From Streptomyces sp. V4I2 (GTDB lineage: Bacteria; Actinomycetota; Actinomycetes; Streptomycetales; Streptomycetaceae): a DNA stretch of 64,000 bases. A program made the translations under genes and the position numbers. Below, one piece after another: positions 41,670 to 49,923 of this stretch; positions within the stretch are counted from its first letter, which is position 1, and each line of letters starts with the position of its first letter. The stretch spans positions 6,758,001 through 6,822,000 of the forward strand of contig NZ_JAUSZM010000003.1 of NCBI RefSeq assembly GCF_030817655.1. The letters run 5' to 3'. Under the pieces are notes generated by a model. That model did not search any database and was not told where the DNA came from. It saw only the letters and a program-made list of their open reading frames with translations.

Positions 41670-42824
41670 ATGAGCGACAGGCACATCAGTCAGCACTTCG
41701 AGACCCTCGCGATCCACGCGGGCAACACCGCGGATCCCCTCACCGGCGCGGTCGTCCCGCCGATCTACCAGGTCTCGACCTACAAGCAGGACGGCGTCGG
41801 CGGCCTGCGCGGCGGCTACGAGTACAGCCGCAGCGCCAACCCGACCAGGACGGCCCTCGAGGAGAACCTCGCGGCCCTGGAGGGCGGCCGCCGCGGCCTC
41901 GCGTTCGCGTCCGGACTGGCGGCCGAGGACTGCCTGTTGCGTACGCTGCTCAGCCCCGGCGACCACGTGGTCATCCCGAACGACGCGTACGGCGGCACGT
42001 TCCGTCTCTTCGCGAAGGTCGTCTCCCGGTGGGGCGTGGAGTGGTCGGTCGCCGACACCGGCGACGCGTCCGCGGTACGGGCCGCCATCACCCCGAAGAC
42101 CAAGGCGGTGTGGGTGGAGACCCCCTCCAACCCGCTGCTCGGCATCACCGACATCGCCGCCGTGGCCCAGGTCGCCCGGGACGCGGGCGCGCGGCTCGTC
42201 GTCGACAACACCTTCGCCACGCCGTACCTGCAGCAGCCGCTGTCGCTCGGCGCGGACGTCGTGGTGCACTCGCTGACCAAGTACATGGGCGGCCACTCGG
42301 ACGTCGTCGGCGGCGCCCTGATCGTCGGCGACCCGGAGCTGGGCGAGGAACTGGCGTACCACCAGAACGCGATGGGCGCGGTCGCCGGGCCCTTCGACTC
42401 GTGGCTGGTGCTGCGCGGCACGAAGACGCTGTCGGTGCGCATGGACCGGCACAGCGAGAACGCCACCAAGATCGCCGACATGCTGACCCGGCACGCGCGC
42501 GTGACGAACGTGCTGTACCCGGGTCTGCCCGAGCACCCCGGTCATGAGGTCGCCGCCAAGCAGATGCGGGCGTTCGGCGGCATGATCTCCTTCCAGGTCG
42601 CGGGCGGCGAGGAGGCGGCCGTCGAGGTCTGCAACCGCGCCCAGGTGTTCACGCTCGGCGAGTCCCTGGGCGGCGTCGAGTCGCTCATCGAGCACCCCGG
42701 ACGCATGACGCACGCCTCCACGGCCGGATCCCTCCTGGAGGTGCCCGCCGACCTCGTACGCCTGTCCGTGGGCATCGAGAACGTCGAGGACCTCCTGGAG
42801 GACCTCCAGCAGGCGCTCGGCTAG
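41670..42824 (+). CDS. metB: Cystathionine gamma-synthase/lyase-type PLP enzyme
   Basis: This 384-aa enzyme joins O-succinyl/acetyl-homoserine with cysteine to give cystathionine for methionine synthesis; some homologues act as gamma-lyase in reverse transsulfuration. The PLP Lys is 204 in HSLTKYMGGHSDVVGG, with AFASGLAAEDCLL and VVDNTFATPYLQQPL around the cofactor and the C-terminal SLGGVESLIEHPGRMTH motif. The ATG at 41670 follows a probable -10 TACGCT only about 9 nt upstream, so the transcript may be leaderless. A small membrane-protein gene of the sigma-factor locus converges on it. Confidence 0.93.
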   Translation: MSDRHISQHFETLAIHAGNTADPLTGAVVPPIYQVSTYKQDGVGGLRGGYEYSRSANPTRTALEENLAALEGGRRGLAFASGLAAEDCLLRTLLSPGDHVVIPNDAYGGTFRLFAKVVSRWGVEWSVADTGDASAVRAAITPKTKAVWVETPSNPLLGITDIAAVAQVARDAGARLVVDNTFATPYLQQPLSLGADVVVHSLTKYMGGHSDVVGGALIVGDPELGEELAYHQNAMGAVAGPFDSWLVLRGTKTLSVRMDRHSENATKIADMLTRHARVTNVLYPGLPEHPGHEVAAKQMRAFGGMISFQVAGGEEAAVEVCNRAQVFTLGESLGGVESLIEHPGRMTHASTAGSLLEVPADLVRLSVGIENVEDLLEDLQQALG

Positions 42825-42854
42825 TCCTTCGGCCCGCGCGCGTGGCTGCCGCTC

Positions 42855-43103
42855 TCACCAGTCCGTGAGGGGTGGAGTCGTCTCCGACGGCGGCTCCACC
42901 CAGGGCTGGACCAACAGCGCCCACACGACGAACGCGACGGTCACGGTGGCGAGCAGCAGCCACAGCAGACGCCGGGCGGCCCTTCTGCGGCGCAGCATGC
43001 GCCCGCCGCGCCGCACGGCCTCCGCGTACAGCCCGGGCGGCACGGACGGCACGGACCGCTCCATGATCCGCCGCACGGCCGCCTCCCGCTCGGGCCGGTT
43101 CAC
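42855..43103 (-). CDS. Small single-pass membrane protein beside a sigma factor
   Basis: An 82-aa protein: a basic N-terminal half (NRPEREAAVRRIMERSVPSV...RRRRAARR), one helix LLWLLLATVTVAFVVWALLV, and a short Pro-rich exterior. The GTG at 43103 has GGAGG 6 nt upstream. Position after a sigma gene and single-pass topology suggest an anti-sigma-like or accessory role, but there is no zinc-binding HxxxCxxC motif. The preceding mini-ORF ends in a GTGA overlap with this start. Confidence 0.75.
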   Translation of the reverse strand: MNRPEREAAVRRIMERSVPSVPPGLYAEAVRRGGRMLRRRRAARRLLWLLLATVTVAFVVWALLVQPWVEPPSETTPPLTDW

Positions 43104-43153
43104 GCCCGCCTCCGGCTCATGACGGTGCGCATGGTGCGCATGGCGGTGCTCAT
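43100..43153 (-). CDS. 17-residue mini-ORF linking the sigma gene and the membrane gene
   Basis: MSTAMRTMRTVMSRRRA starts with ATGA overlapping the sigma stop (43150-43153) and ends with GTGA overlapping the next start (43100-43103). It may be a coupling device so that ribosomes pass from the sigma gene to the membrane gene, or chance in high-GC DNA. It contains a short direct repeat ATGCGCACC. Confidence 0.3.
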   Translation of the reverse strand: MSTAMRTMRTVMSRRRA

Positions 43154-43653
43154 GACGGGGCCACCCTCGGCCCCGCCACCGCCGGTGCCGGGCCGCGCGG
43201 CGGATGCAGCAGGGTCGCCGTCGCCCGGTCGCAGAGGGTGCGGACGCGTTCCAGAGGGAGGCCGAGGAGGGCCGCCGCCTGTTCCTCGGCGACGCCTTCG
43301 TACAACCTGAGGACGAGGATCAGACGTTCCTGAGGGGTGAGCCGGGCCAGGGCGCCGGCCGGTTGCCGACGCGCCCGGACCAGGCCGCCGTACTGGTGCC
43401 ACGCCCCGCGCGCGAAGCGGGCGGCCAGGTACTGGCGCGTCCGGTCGTACGGGTCCTCGCCGCGCAGCCGGTCCCAGGACGCGTACGTATGCGCGAGGGC
43501 CAGCGTCAACAGGCGTCGCGCGCGCGGGTTGTCGTGCGGCTCCTCCGCCGTGAGGAGCGTGGCGGCGTGCAGCAGCCGCCCGGCCGCGCCCGCGACGAAC
43601 GCCTCGAACTCCCGGGCCCGACGGGCGCCCTGGGCCACTTGCCGTTGCCGCAC
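43150..43653 (-). CDS. RNA polymerase sigma-70 (ECF-like) family protein
   Basis: A 167-aa protein with an ECF-type region-4 HTH: LTPQERLILVLRLYEGVAEEQAAALLGLPLERVRTLCDRATATLL. The N-terminal part (FEAFVAGAAGRLLHAATLLTAEEPHDNPRARRLLTLALAHTYASWDRL) is a degenerate region 2, matching the Streptomyces SigE-like group that lacks clear -10 melting residues. The GTG at 43653 has GGGAGG 5 nt upstream. It is followed by a coupled mini-ORF and a single-pass membrane protein. Whether it drives transcription or acts as a regulator of another sigma is open. Confidence 0.8.
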   Translation of the reverse strand: MRQRQVAQGARRAREFEAFVAGAAGRLLHAATLLTAEEPHDNPRARRLLTLALAHTYASWDRLRGEDPYDRTRQYLAARFARGAWHQYGGLVRARRQPAGALARLTPQERLILVLRLYEGVAEEQAAALLGLPLERVRTLCDRATATLLHPPRGPAPAVAGPRVAPS

Positions 43654-43750
43654 CGCGCCTCCCGCCTGAGGGCGATCCTGAGGGACGGGTCCGGCCGCGC
43701 ACGGAATGCGAAACGGTGTGCGACGGGGACCCGGTCTCATATGAGGCCAG

Positions 43751-43777
43751 GCGCGGCCCGTAGGTCAAGGGCCGCGC
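43751..43777. terminator. Hairpin between the MarR gene and the sigma gene
   Basis: GCGCGGCCC (43751-43759) and GGGCCGCGC (43769-43777) form a perfect 9-bp stem with a 9-nt loop, 56 nt downstream of the MarR stop (minus strand). Confidence 0.6.
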
Positions 43778-43832
43778 ACGGCCGAGAGCGGCGCGCCGGT
43801 GAGCGTCGAGCCGGAGGGCGCCGAGCCGGCGA

Positions 43833-44351
43833 TCAGGAGGCCGACGGCCCGTCCGGTACTTCCTGGGTCGCCATCCGGGCGGAGAGGGCGGTGTTGAAGC
43901 GCGTGAGGAGCGTGCAGAACGCCTCGCGCTCCTCGGGCGCCCAGTCGTGTGTCAGCTCGGCCATCAACTGACGCCGCGACGAGCGCACTTCCTCAAGACG
44001 CGACAGCCCGCGCGGGGACAACTGGAGCACCACCGCCCGCCCGTCCTCGGGGTGCGAGGTCCGCTTGACGAGGCCGGTGTCGACGAGCGGAGCCACCTGC
44101 CGGGTGACCGTCGACGAGTCGATCCCCATGCTCGCGGCGAGCGCCTTGACGCCCATCGGACCTTCCTTGTCGAGCCGGTTGAGCAGCAGGTACGCGGCGC
44201 GGTCCATGGAGTTGCGCACCTGCCCCACCCCGCCGAGCCGGGTCTGTTCGGCACGTCGGGCGAACACCGCCACCTCGTGCTGCAGCGTGTCGAGGAGACC
44301 GCTGTCACCGACGGTCGTCATGTCCATCGACATTTCAGGTGTTGTGGGCAT
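43833..44351 (-). CDS. MarR-family transcriptional regulator
   Basis: A 172-aa winged-HTH regulator. The MarR core LLLNRLDKEGPMGVKALAASMGIDSSTVTRQVAPLVDTGLVKRTSHPEDGRAVVLQLSPRG includes the recognition helix and the wing with the DGRAVV motif. The ATG at 44351 is chosen; the frame is open further upstream but with non-protein-like content, and ATG 44333 is another option. It is divergent from ilvA with a 145-nt shared region, so it may repress itself or ilvA. The ligand is unknown. Confidence 0.88.
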   Translation of the reverse strand: MPTTPEMSMDMTTVGDSGLLDTLQHEVAVFARRAEQTRLGGVGQVRNSMDRAAYLLLNRLDKEGPMGVKALAASMGIDSSTVTRQVAPLVDTGLVKRTSHPEDGRAVVLQLSPRGLSRLEEVRSSRRQLMAELTHDWAPEEREAFCTLLTRFNTALSARMATQEVPDGPSAS

Positions 44352-44496
44352 GGCCGGGGGCTCACTTCGTGAAGGGGGTGCTGGATTGGGGGACAGGGTA
44401 CGCGGCCCGGAGGCGGGCCGTACCGGGGCTGCGCAAACCGGTCTCGGAGGTTGGTCACAGCGGCGGTCCGCGCGTGTGAACTGCGAGACTTGAGTC

Positions 44497-45726
44497 ATGA
44501 ACTACCGTGAGGCCCCCTCCGTGCCGCCGGTGACGCTCGACGACGTGCGCGGTGCCCAGAAGATGCTCTCGGGCGTGGCGCGGGTGACCGCGATGGAGGG
44601 CAGCCGCCACCTGACCCAGCTGGTCGGCGCGCCGGTCCACTTCAAGTGCGAGAACCTCCAGCGGACCGGATCGTTCAAGCTGCGCGGTGCGTACGTGCGG
44701 ATCGCCGGACTGCTGCCCGAGGAGCGGGCCGCCGGTGTCGTCGCGGCGAGCGCGGGCAACCACGCCCAGGGCGTGGCGCTGGCGTCGTCGCTGCTCGGTG
44801 TGCGGTCCACGGTGTTCATGCCGAAGGGTGCCCCGCTGCCGAAGATCAGTGCCACGAAGGAGTACGGCGCCGAGGTGCGCCTGCACGGGCACGTGGTCGA
44901 CGAGACGCTGGCCGCCGCGCAGGAGTACGCGGAGGCGACCGGCGCGGTGTTCATTCACCCGTTCGACCACCCTGACATTATCGCCGGTCAGGGCACGGTC
45001 GGCCTGGAGATCCTGGAGCAGTGCCCCGAGGTGCGCACGATCGTCGTGGGCATCGGCGGGGGCGGGCTCGCGGCGGGCATCGCGATCGCGGTGAAGACGC
45101 TGCGGCCGGACGTGCGGATCGTGGGCGTGCAGGCGGCGGGCGCTGCCGCGTACCCGCCCTCGCTGGCGGCCGGGCGGCCGGTGGCGATCGAGAATCCGGC
45201 GACGATGGCCGACGGCATCAAGGTCGGGCGGCCCGGCGACGTGCCGTTCGGGATCATCGGCGAGCTGGTGGACGAGGTGCGCACGGTGACGGAGGACGAG
45301 CTGTCCACCGGGCTGCTGCTGTGCCTGGAGCGGGCCAAGCTGGTCGTCGAACCGGCCGGGGCGAGCCCGGTCGCCGCGCTGCTGAGCGACCCCGGTTCCT
45401 TCGAGGGGCCGGTCGTGGCGCTGCTGTCCGGCGGCAACGTCGACCCGCTGCTGATGCAGCGCGTGCTGACCCACGGCCTGGCCGCGCAGGGCCGCTACCT
45501 GGCCGTACGCCTGCGGCTGACGGACCGCCCGGGCGCTCTTGCGACGCTTCTCGGCGTCTTGTCAGTGGTGGACGCTAACGTCCTCGATGTGGGCCACGTC
45601 CGGACCGATCCACGGCTCGGGCTCACGGAGGCGGAGGTCGAGCTGCACCTGGAGACGAAGGGTCCGGCGCACTGCGTCGAGGTCGGCCAGGCCCTGCGCG
45701 ACGCGGGTTACACGGTCATCGGCTGA
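44497..45726 (+). CDS. ilvA: Threonine ammonia-lyase (dehydratase) with ACT domain
   Basis: This enzyme converts L-threonine to 2-oxobutanoate, the first step to isoleucine and a source of propionyl-CoA. It is 409 aa. The PLP Lys is 61 in TGSFKLRGA, with SAGNHAQGVALA and the Gly-loop GIGGGGLAAG binding the cofactor phosphate. Residues about 333-409 form one ACT domain (LAVRLRLTDRPGALATLLGVL...). The biosynthetic E. coli enzyme has a double regulatory domain, while a single ACT is common in actinobacterial and catabolic-type enzymes, so allosteric control by isoleucine or valine is uncertain. The ATG at 44497 follows GCGAGACTTGAGTC. Confidence 0.93.
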   Translation: MNYREAPSVPPVTLDDVRGAQKMLSGVARVTAMEGSRHLTQLVGAPVHFKCENLQRTGSFKLRGAYVRIAGLLPEERAAGVVAASAGNHAQGVALASSLLGVRSTVFMPKGAPLPKISATKEYGAEVRLHGHVVDETLAAAQEYAEATGAVFIHPFDHPDIIAGQGTVGLEILEQCPEVRTIVVGIGGGGLAAGIAIAVKTLRPDVRIVGVQAAGAAAYPPSLAAGRPVAIENPATMADGIKVGRPGDVPFGIIGELVDEVRTVTEDELSTGLLLCLERAKLVVEPAGASPVAALLSDPGSFEGPVVALLSGGNVDPLLMQRVLTHGLAAQGRYLAVRLRLTDRPGALATLLGVLSVVDANVLDVGHVRTDPRLGLTEAEVELHLETKGPAHCVEVGQALRDAGYTVIG

Positions 45727-45781
45727 GGTCAGGCGCCTCTTTGTCATCCGATCTCACCCGATCGGGTAAGTCCATTGAGAG

Positions 45782-45797
45782 ACGCGATACATCGCGT
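45782..45797. promoter_or_regulatory. 16-bp palindrome upstream of the DrrAB-type exporter
   Basis: ACGCGAT-AC-ATCGCGT is a perfect inverted repeat 67 nt before the ATPase start, followed by TTATGGTGTGTCTC. ATACAT-type half-sites resemble operators of PadR or TetR repressors that often control these exporters. No such regulator gene is adjacent. Confidence 0.5.
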
Positions 45798-45863
45798 TAT
45801 GGTGTGTCTCGTGCCACCCGTACCGAGACTTTCAGAAGATTCCCCAACGACGTGGAGACTCAT

Positions 45864-46922
45864 ATGCCAGGCGCCATCTATGCCGAAGGCCTGGTCAAGA
45901 CCTTCGGTGACGTAAGGGCTCTGGACGGCGTCGACCTCGATGTCCCCGAGGGCACCGTGCTGGGCCTGCTCGGGCCGAACGGCGCGGGCAAGACGACCAC
46001 CGTCCGCTGTCTGACGACGCTGCTCCGCCCCGACAGCGGCAAGGCCGTCGTCGCCGGCCTCGACGTGCTGAAGCAGCCCAACGAGGTGCGGCGCTCGATC
46101 GGCCTGTCCGGCCAGTTCGCCGCGGTCGACGAATACCTGACCGGCCGCGAGAACATCCAGATGGTCGGCCAGCTCTACCAGATGAAGGCCAAGGCCGCGA
46201 AGGCCCGGGCCGAGGAACTGCTCGAGCAGTTCCACCTCGCGGACGCCGCCGACCGCCCCGCGAAGACCTACTCGGGCGGCATGCGCCGACGGCTCGACCT
46301 CGCCGCGGCGCTCGTCGTGTCCCCGCCCGTGATGTTCATGGACGAGCCGACGACCGGCCTCGACCCGCGCAACCGCCAGCAGCTGTGGGAGGTCATCAAA
46401 CAGCTGGTCTTGGGCGGTACGACCCTGCTGCTGACCACCCAGTACCTCGAAGAGGCCGACCACCTCGCCCATGACATCGCGGTCGTCGACCACGGCCGGG
46501 TCATCGCCCGCGGCACGTCCGACCAGCTCAAGGCCCGCACCGGCGGCGAGCGCGTCGAGGTCGTCGTGCACGAGCGGGAGCACATCCCGACCGCCCGGGA
46601 GGTGCTGGCCGGCTTCGGCAAGGGCGAGACCACCGTCGAGGAGCACACCCGCAAGCTCACCGTGCCCGTCACCGGCGGCGCGAAGCTCCTCGCCGAGGTC
46701 ATCCGGGAACTGGACGTCCGAGGCATCGAGATAGACGACATCGGCCTGCGCCGCCCGACCCTGGACGACGTCTTCCTCTCCCTGACGGGCCATGTGGCCG
46801 AGGTCAAGGACGATGAGAACGGCGCGAACGGCGCGAACGGCGCGAACGGCGCGGCAGCCAAGCCAGTCAAGGACCCCAAGAACGCCAAGGACCGCGGGCA
46901 GAAGAAGGAGACCACCCAGTGA
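45864..46922 (+). CDS. DrrA-type ABC exporter ATP-binding protein
   Basis: This is a daunorubicin-resistance-type (ABC-2) ATPase, 352 aa. Walker A is GPNGAGKTTTVRCL, Q-loop LSGQFAAVDEYLTGRENIQ, signature YSGGMRRRLDLAAAL, Walker B VMFMDEPTTGLDPRNR, and the switch in LLLTTQYLEEAD (Gln in the usual His region, as in DrrA). The C-terminal DUF4162-like domain is followed by a four-fold AACGGCGCG repeat encoding (N-G-A)n and a Lys-rich tail. The ATG at 45864 is used. Its stop overlaps the permease start (GTGA). It exports drugs or lipids of unknown identity. Confidence 0.93.
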   Translation: MPGAIYAEGLVKTFGDVRALDGVDLDVPEGTVLGLLGPNGAGKTTTVRCLTTLLRPDSGKAVVAGLDVLKQPNEVRRSIGLSGQFAAVDEYLTGRENIQMVGQLYQMKAKAAKARAEELLEQFHLADAADRPAKTYSGGMRRRLDLAAALVVSPPVMFMDEPTTGLDPRNRQQLWEVIKQLVLGGTTLLLTTQYLEEADHLAHDIAVVDHGRVIARGTSDQLKARTGGERVEVVVHEREHIPTAREVLAGFGKGETTVEEHTRKLTVPVTGGAKLLAEVIRELDVRGIEIDDIGLRRPTLDDVFLSLTGHVAEVKDDENGANGANGANGAAAKPVKDPKNAKDRGQKKETTQ

Positions 46923-47764
46923 GTGCCGTCACCGACGCCGTGCGGATCACGGCGCCCACCAACCCCGTCACCCAGTCGATCCGCGACTCGCTGGTCGTCG
47001 CCAAACGCAATCTGATCCGGATGTCTCGCATCCCGGAGATGGTCATCTTCGGACTCATCCAGCCGATCATGTTCGTGGTGCTGTTCAGCTACGTCTTCGG
47101 CGGATCGATGAACATCGGCGGCACCACCGACCCTGGCGTCTACCGCGAGTTCCTGATGGCGGGCATCTTCGCGCAGACGGTCACGTTCGCCACCGCGGGC
47201 GCCGGCGCGGGCATCGCCGACGACATGCACAAGGGGCTCATCGACCGGTTCCGCTCGCTGCCCATGGCGCGGGGCGCGGTCCTGACCGGCCGGACGCTCG
47301 CCGACCTGGTGCAGACCGCGCTCACCCTGTTCGTGCTGGCCGTGGTCGCTCTGCTGGTCGGCTGGCGCACGCACACCAGTTTCGGCGAGGTGCTGGGCGC
47401 CTTCGGCCTGCTGCTGCTGACCGGGTACGCCTTCACCTGGATCGGCGCGGTGATCGGCCTGTCCGTGCGGACACCGGAAGCGGCCACCTCGGGCGGACTG
47501 ATCTGGCTCTTCCCGGTGACGTTCGTCTCGAACGCGTTCGTGGACTCCGCCCAGATGACGCCCTGGCTGCGGCACGTCGCCGACTGGAACCCGTTCAGCG
47601 CCACGGTCCAGGCCTGCCGCCAGCTCTTCGGGAATCCCGGGGTCTCGACCTCGGACGCCTGGCCGATGCAGCACCCCGTGTGGGCCTCGCTGATCTACTC
47701 GATCCTGATCATCGCCATATTCCGGACCCTGGCGGTGCGGAAGTACCGCTCCGCGACGGCCTGA
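46919..47764 (+). CDS. DrrB-type ABC-2 exporter permease
   Basis: A 281-aa membrane protein with six hydrophobic segments (IFGLIQPIMFVVLFSYVFG first, then around 85-105, 125-150, 155-178, 190-212 and 245-265). The ABC-2 signature is DDMHKGLIDRFRSLPMARGAVLTGRTLADLV. The GTG at 46919 overlaps the ATPase stop, so the two are made together. It forms the channel of the exporter. A bidirectional terminator lies 43 nt downstream. Confidence 0.93.
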   Translation: MSAVTDAVRITAPTNPVTQSIRDSLVVAKRNLIRMSRIPEMVIFGLIQPIMFVVLFSYVFGGSMNIGGTTDPGVYREFLMAGIFAQTVTFATAGAGAGIADDMHKGLIDRFRSLPMARGAVLTGRTLADLVQTALTLFVLAVVALLVGWRTHTSFGEVLGAFGLLLLTGYAFTWIGAVIGLSVRTPEAATSGGLIWLFPVTFVSNAFVDSAQMTPWLRHVADWNPFSATVQACRQLFGNPGVSTSDAWPMQHPVWASLIYSILIIAIFRTLAVRKYRSATA

Positions 47765-47806
47765 GGCGGCATGTCGATGATCGATGCCTGAGACGCCATG
47801 ACGAAG

Positions 47807-47832
47807 CCCCCGGCGTCAGCAGACGCCGGGGG
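47807..47832. terminator. Bidirectional terminator between the exporter and greA
   Basis: CCCCCGGCGTC (47807-47817) and GACGCCGGGGG (47822-47832) form a perfect 11-bp stem with loop AGCA, between two convergent genes. Confidence 0.85.
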
Positions 47833-47868
47833 TTCGCCAAGGACGTGCAAGGGCGGGCGGGAGCCGGG

Positions 47869-48369
47869 TCAGCCGCTGTAGGGCTCGGCCTTGAGGATCG
47901 TCACCGAGGCCTTCTTGCCGTTCGGCAGCTCGTACTGCGCGTCCTCGCCGACCTTGTGGCCGATCACGCCGGAGCCCAGCGGGGACTGCGGGGAGTACGT
48001 CTCCACGTCGGCGCTCGCGTACTCGCGCGAGGCCAGCAGGAAGGTCATCGTGTCGTCCTCGTCGCCGTCGAAGGCGATCGTCACGACCATGCCGGGCGCC
48101 ACCGCACCGTCGGCGGAGACCGGGGCCTCGCCGACCTTGGCGTTGTCCAGGAGCTGGGTCAGCTGGCGCACCCGGAGCTCCTGCTTGCCCTGCTCCTCCT
48201 TGGCCGCGTGGTACCCGCCGTTCTCGCGCAGGTCGCCCTCCTCGCGCGCGGCCGCGATCTTGGCGGCGATCTCCGTGCGCGCAGGACCAGACAGGTACTC
48301 CAGCTCGGCCTTGAGCTGGTTGTACGCCTCCTGGGTCAGCCAGGTGACGTTCTCGCTGGTCTGGGTCAC
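47869..48369 (-). CDS. greA: Transcript-cleavage elongation factor GreA
   Basis: GreA rescues backtracked RNA polymerase by stimulating RNA cleavage. A 166-aa protein: an N-terminal coiled-coil with acidic tip residues (LTQEAYNQLKAELEYL...REEGDLRENGGYHAAKEEQ) and a C-terminal FKBP-like domain (VVTIAFDGDEDDTMTFLLASREY ... YSPQSPLGSGVIGHKVGEDAQYELPNGKKASVTIL). The DLREN-x-x-Y motif at the tip carries the catalytic Asp/Glu pair. The GTG at 48369 has GAGGAG upstream. Confidence 0.95.
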   Translation of the reverse strand: MTQTSENVTWLTQEAYNQLKAELEYLSGPARTEIAAKIAAAREEGDLRENGGYHAAKEEQGKQELRVRQLTQLLDNAKVGEAPVSADGAVAPGMVVTIAFDGDEDDTMTFLLASREYASADVETYSPQSPLGSGVIGHKVGEDAQYELPNGKKASVTILKAEPYSG

Positions 48370-48537
48370 AGGTGCTCCTCGTAGGTACTGGGAATACAAA
48401 GCATCGCCCTACCCAGAAGAATGTTCCTTCGTGGAAGGGCGAAACCACGAGCCTAACAATTCAGCGACGGAAGGGGGAGGACATAAGCCGTCAGAATTAC
48501 GTCGACGCAGGTCAGCGGCTATGTATTCGGGCTGAGG

Positions 48538-48936
48538 TCAGTCAGCGTGGCAGCCGAGCAGCTCGGCGGTCGTGCCCGGCGACGTCGTGCGCAGGGTGAG
48601 GACCTTGTCGATGCGGGTGGCGTCCCCGTCGAAGCGGAAGTCGGCGCGGCCCACCTCGGCGCCGTCCTCCGCCTGCGAGCGCAGGGTGCAGTAGCCGCTC
48701 GCACCGGAGTCCTTGCGGACCTCCAGATGCACCTGCACCCCGTCCTTCCCGGGCTCGAACGTGATCACCTCGGCGCTGATCTTGTTCTGGCCGACGTAGT
48801 GGTACGCGAAGTAGCCGACGAGGGCGAGGAGCAGGGCGGCGAGGACGGCACCGGCGATCTTGAGCCGGTGGTCGGCGCGCTCGTCCGAGGAGCGGCCGTA
48901 GCGGCCCTCGGGCAGTCGCGTGCTCGCCGTACTCAT
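48538..48936 (-). CDS. DUF4307-family membrane protein
   Basis: A 132-aa protein with a short charged N-terminus (GRYGRSSDERADHRLK), one transmembrane helix IAGAVLAALLLALVGYFAYHYVG, and an exterior beta-rich domain with paired Cys (SGYCTLRSQ and LLGCHAD). This matches the actinobacterial DUF4307 pattern; the function is unknown. The ATG at 48936 is divergent from mca, with the SigR-like site between. Confidence 0.88.
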   Translation of the reverse strand: MSTASTRLPEGRYGRSSDERADHRLKIAGAVLAALLLALVGYFAYHYVGQNKISAEVITFEPGKDGVQVHLEVRKDSGASGYCTLRSQAEDGAEVGRADFRFDGDATRIDKVLTLRTTSPGTTAELLGCHAD

Positions 48937-48953
48937 GATCGTCCTCTCGCCCC

Positions 48954-48979
48954 GGAATTATTGGCCCTCCAGTTCGGTC
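48954..48979 (+). promoter_or_regulatory. SigR-like promoter of mca
   Basis: GGAAT (48954-48958), 18 nt, then GTC (48977-48979), one base off the GGAAT-N18-GTT consensus, 62 nt before the mca start. Mycothiol genes are known SigR targets in Streptomyces. A TATAGA box (48983-48988) overlaps and may serve the housekeeping sigma factor. Confidence 0.55.
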
Positions 48980-49040
48980 ACTATAGAAGCGCCGATCGCA
49001 CCCGCTCACACCGGGCGCCGACATTTACGAGGATTGAGTC

Positions 49041-49922
49041 TTGACTGACCAGCTGCGACTGATGGCCGTCCACGCCCACCCCGACGACGAGTCGAGCAAG
49101 GGCGCGGCCACCATGGCGAAGTACGTGTCCGAGGGGGTGGACGTGCTGGTCGTGACCTGCACGGGCGGGGAGCGCGGCTCCATCCTCAACCCGAAGCTCC
49201 AGGGCGACAAGTACATCGAGGAGCACATCCACGAGGTGCGCAAGAAGGAGATGGACGAGGCCCGCGAGATCCTCGGCGTGGGGCAGGAGTGGCTCGGTTT
49301 CGTCGACTCCGGCCTGCCCGAGGGCGACCCGCTGCCGCCGCTGCCCGAGGGCTGCTTCGCCCTGGAGGACGTCGACACCGCGGCCGGCGAGCTGGTGAAG
49401 AAGATCCGCTCCTTCCGTCCGCAGGTCATCACGACGTACGACGAGAACGGCGGCTACCCGCACCCCGACCACATCATGACCCACAAGATCTCGATGGTGG
49501 CGTTCGAGGGCGCGGCGGACACCGAGAGGTACCCGGAGGCGGAGTTCGGCCCGGCGTATCAGCCGCTGAAGCTATACTACAACCAGGGCTTCAACCGCCC
49601 GCGCACCGAGGCGCTGCACCAGGCCATGCTGGACCGCGGCCTGGAGTCCCCGTACGGGGACTGGCTCAAGCGCTGGGACGAGTTCCAGCGCGAGGAGCGA
49701 ACCCTGACCACGCACGTTCCGTGCGCCGACTTCTACGAGATCCGCGACAAGGCCCTGATCGCGCACGCCACGCAGATCGACCCCGACGGCGGCTGGTTCC
49801 GCGTCCCGATGGACGTCCAGACGAAGGTCTGGCCGACGGAGGAGTACGAGCTCGCGAAGTCCCTCGTCGATACCTCCCTCCCCGAGGACGACCTCTTTGC
49901 GGGCATCCGCGACAATGCCTGA
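49041..49922 (+). CDS. mca: Mycothiol S-conjugate amidase
   Basis: Mca cleaves mycothiol-toxin conjugates, releasing an exportable mercapturic acid and GlcN-Ins for recycling. A 293-aa LmbE-like zinc amidase with VHAHPDDESSKGAATMA (His 13 and Asp 16 bind zinc) and GGYPHPDHIMTHK (third His about 144). Tail motifs WFRVPMDVQTKVWPTEEYELA are typical of Mca rather than MshB. The TTG start at 49041 follows GAGGATTGAGTC. A SigR-like promoter precedes it. A small membrane-protein gene follows after 1 nt, likely in the same transcript. Confidence 0.95.
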   Translation: MTDQLRLMAVHAHPDDESSKGAATMAKYVSEGVDVLVVTCTGGERGSILNPKLQGDKYIEEHIHEVRKKEMDEAREILGVGQEWLGFVDSGLPEGDPLPPLPEGCFALEDVDTAAGELVKKIRSFRPQVITTYDENGGYPHPDHIMTHKISMVAFEGAADTERYPEAEFGPAYQPLKLYYNQGFNRPRTEALHQAMLDRGLESPYGDWLKRWDEFQREERTLTTHVPCADFYEIRDKALIAHATQIDPDGGWFRVPMDVQTKVWPTEEYELAKSLVDTSLPEDDLFAGIRDNA

Positions 49923-49923
49923 T

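Noticed and set aside
47869..48448. Longer greA start at 48399
   Set aside because: The GTG at 48369 has a good ribosome site and gives the normal GreA N-terminus; the extra ten residues (MYSQYLRGAP) are not family-like.
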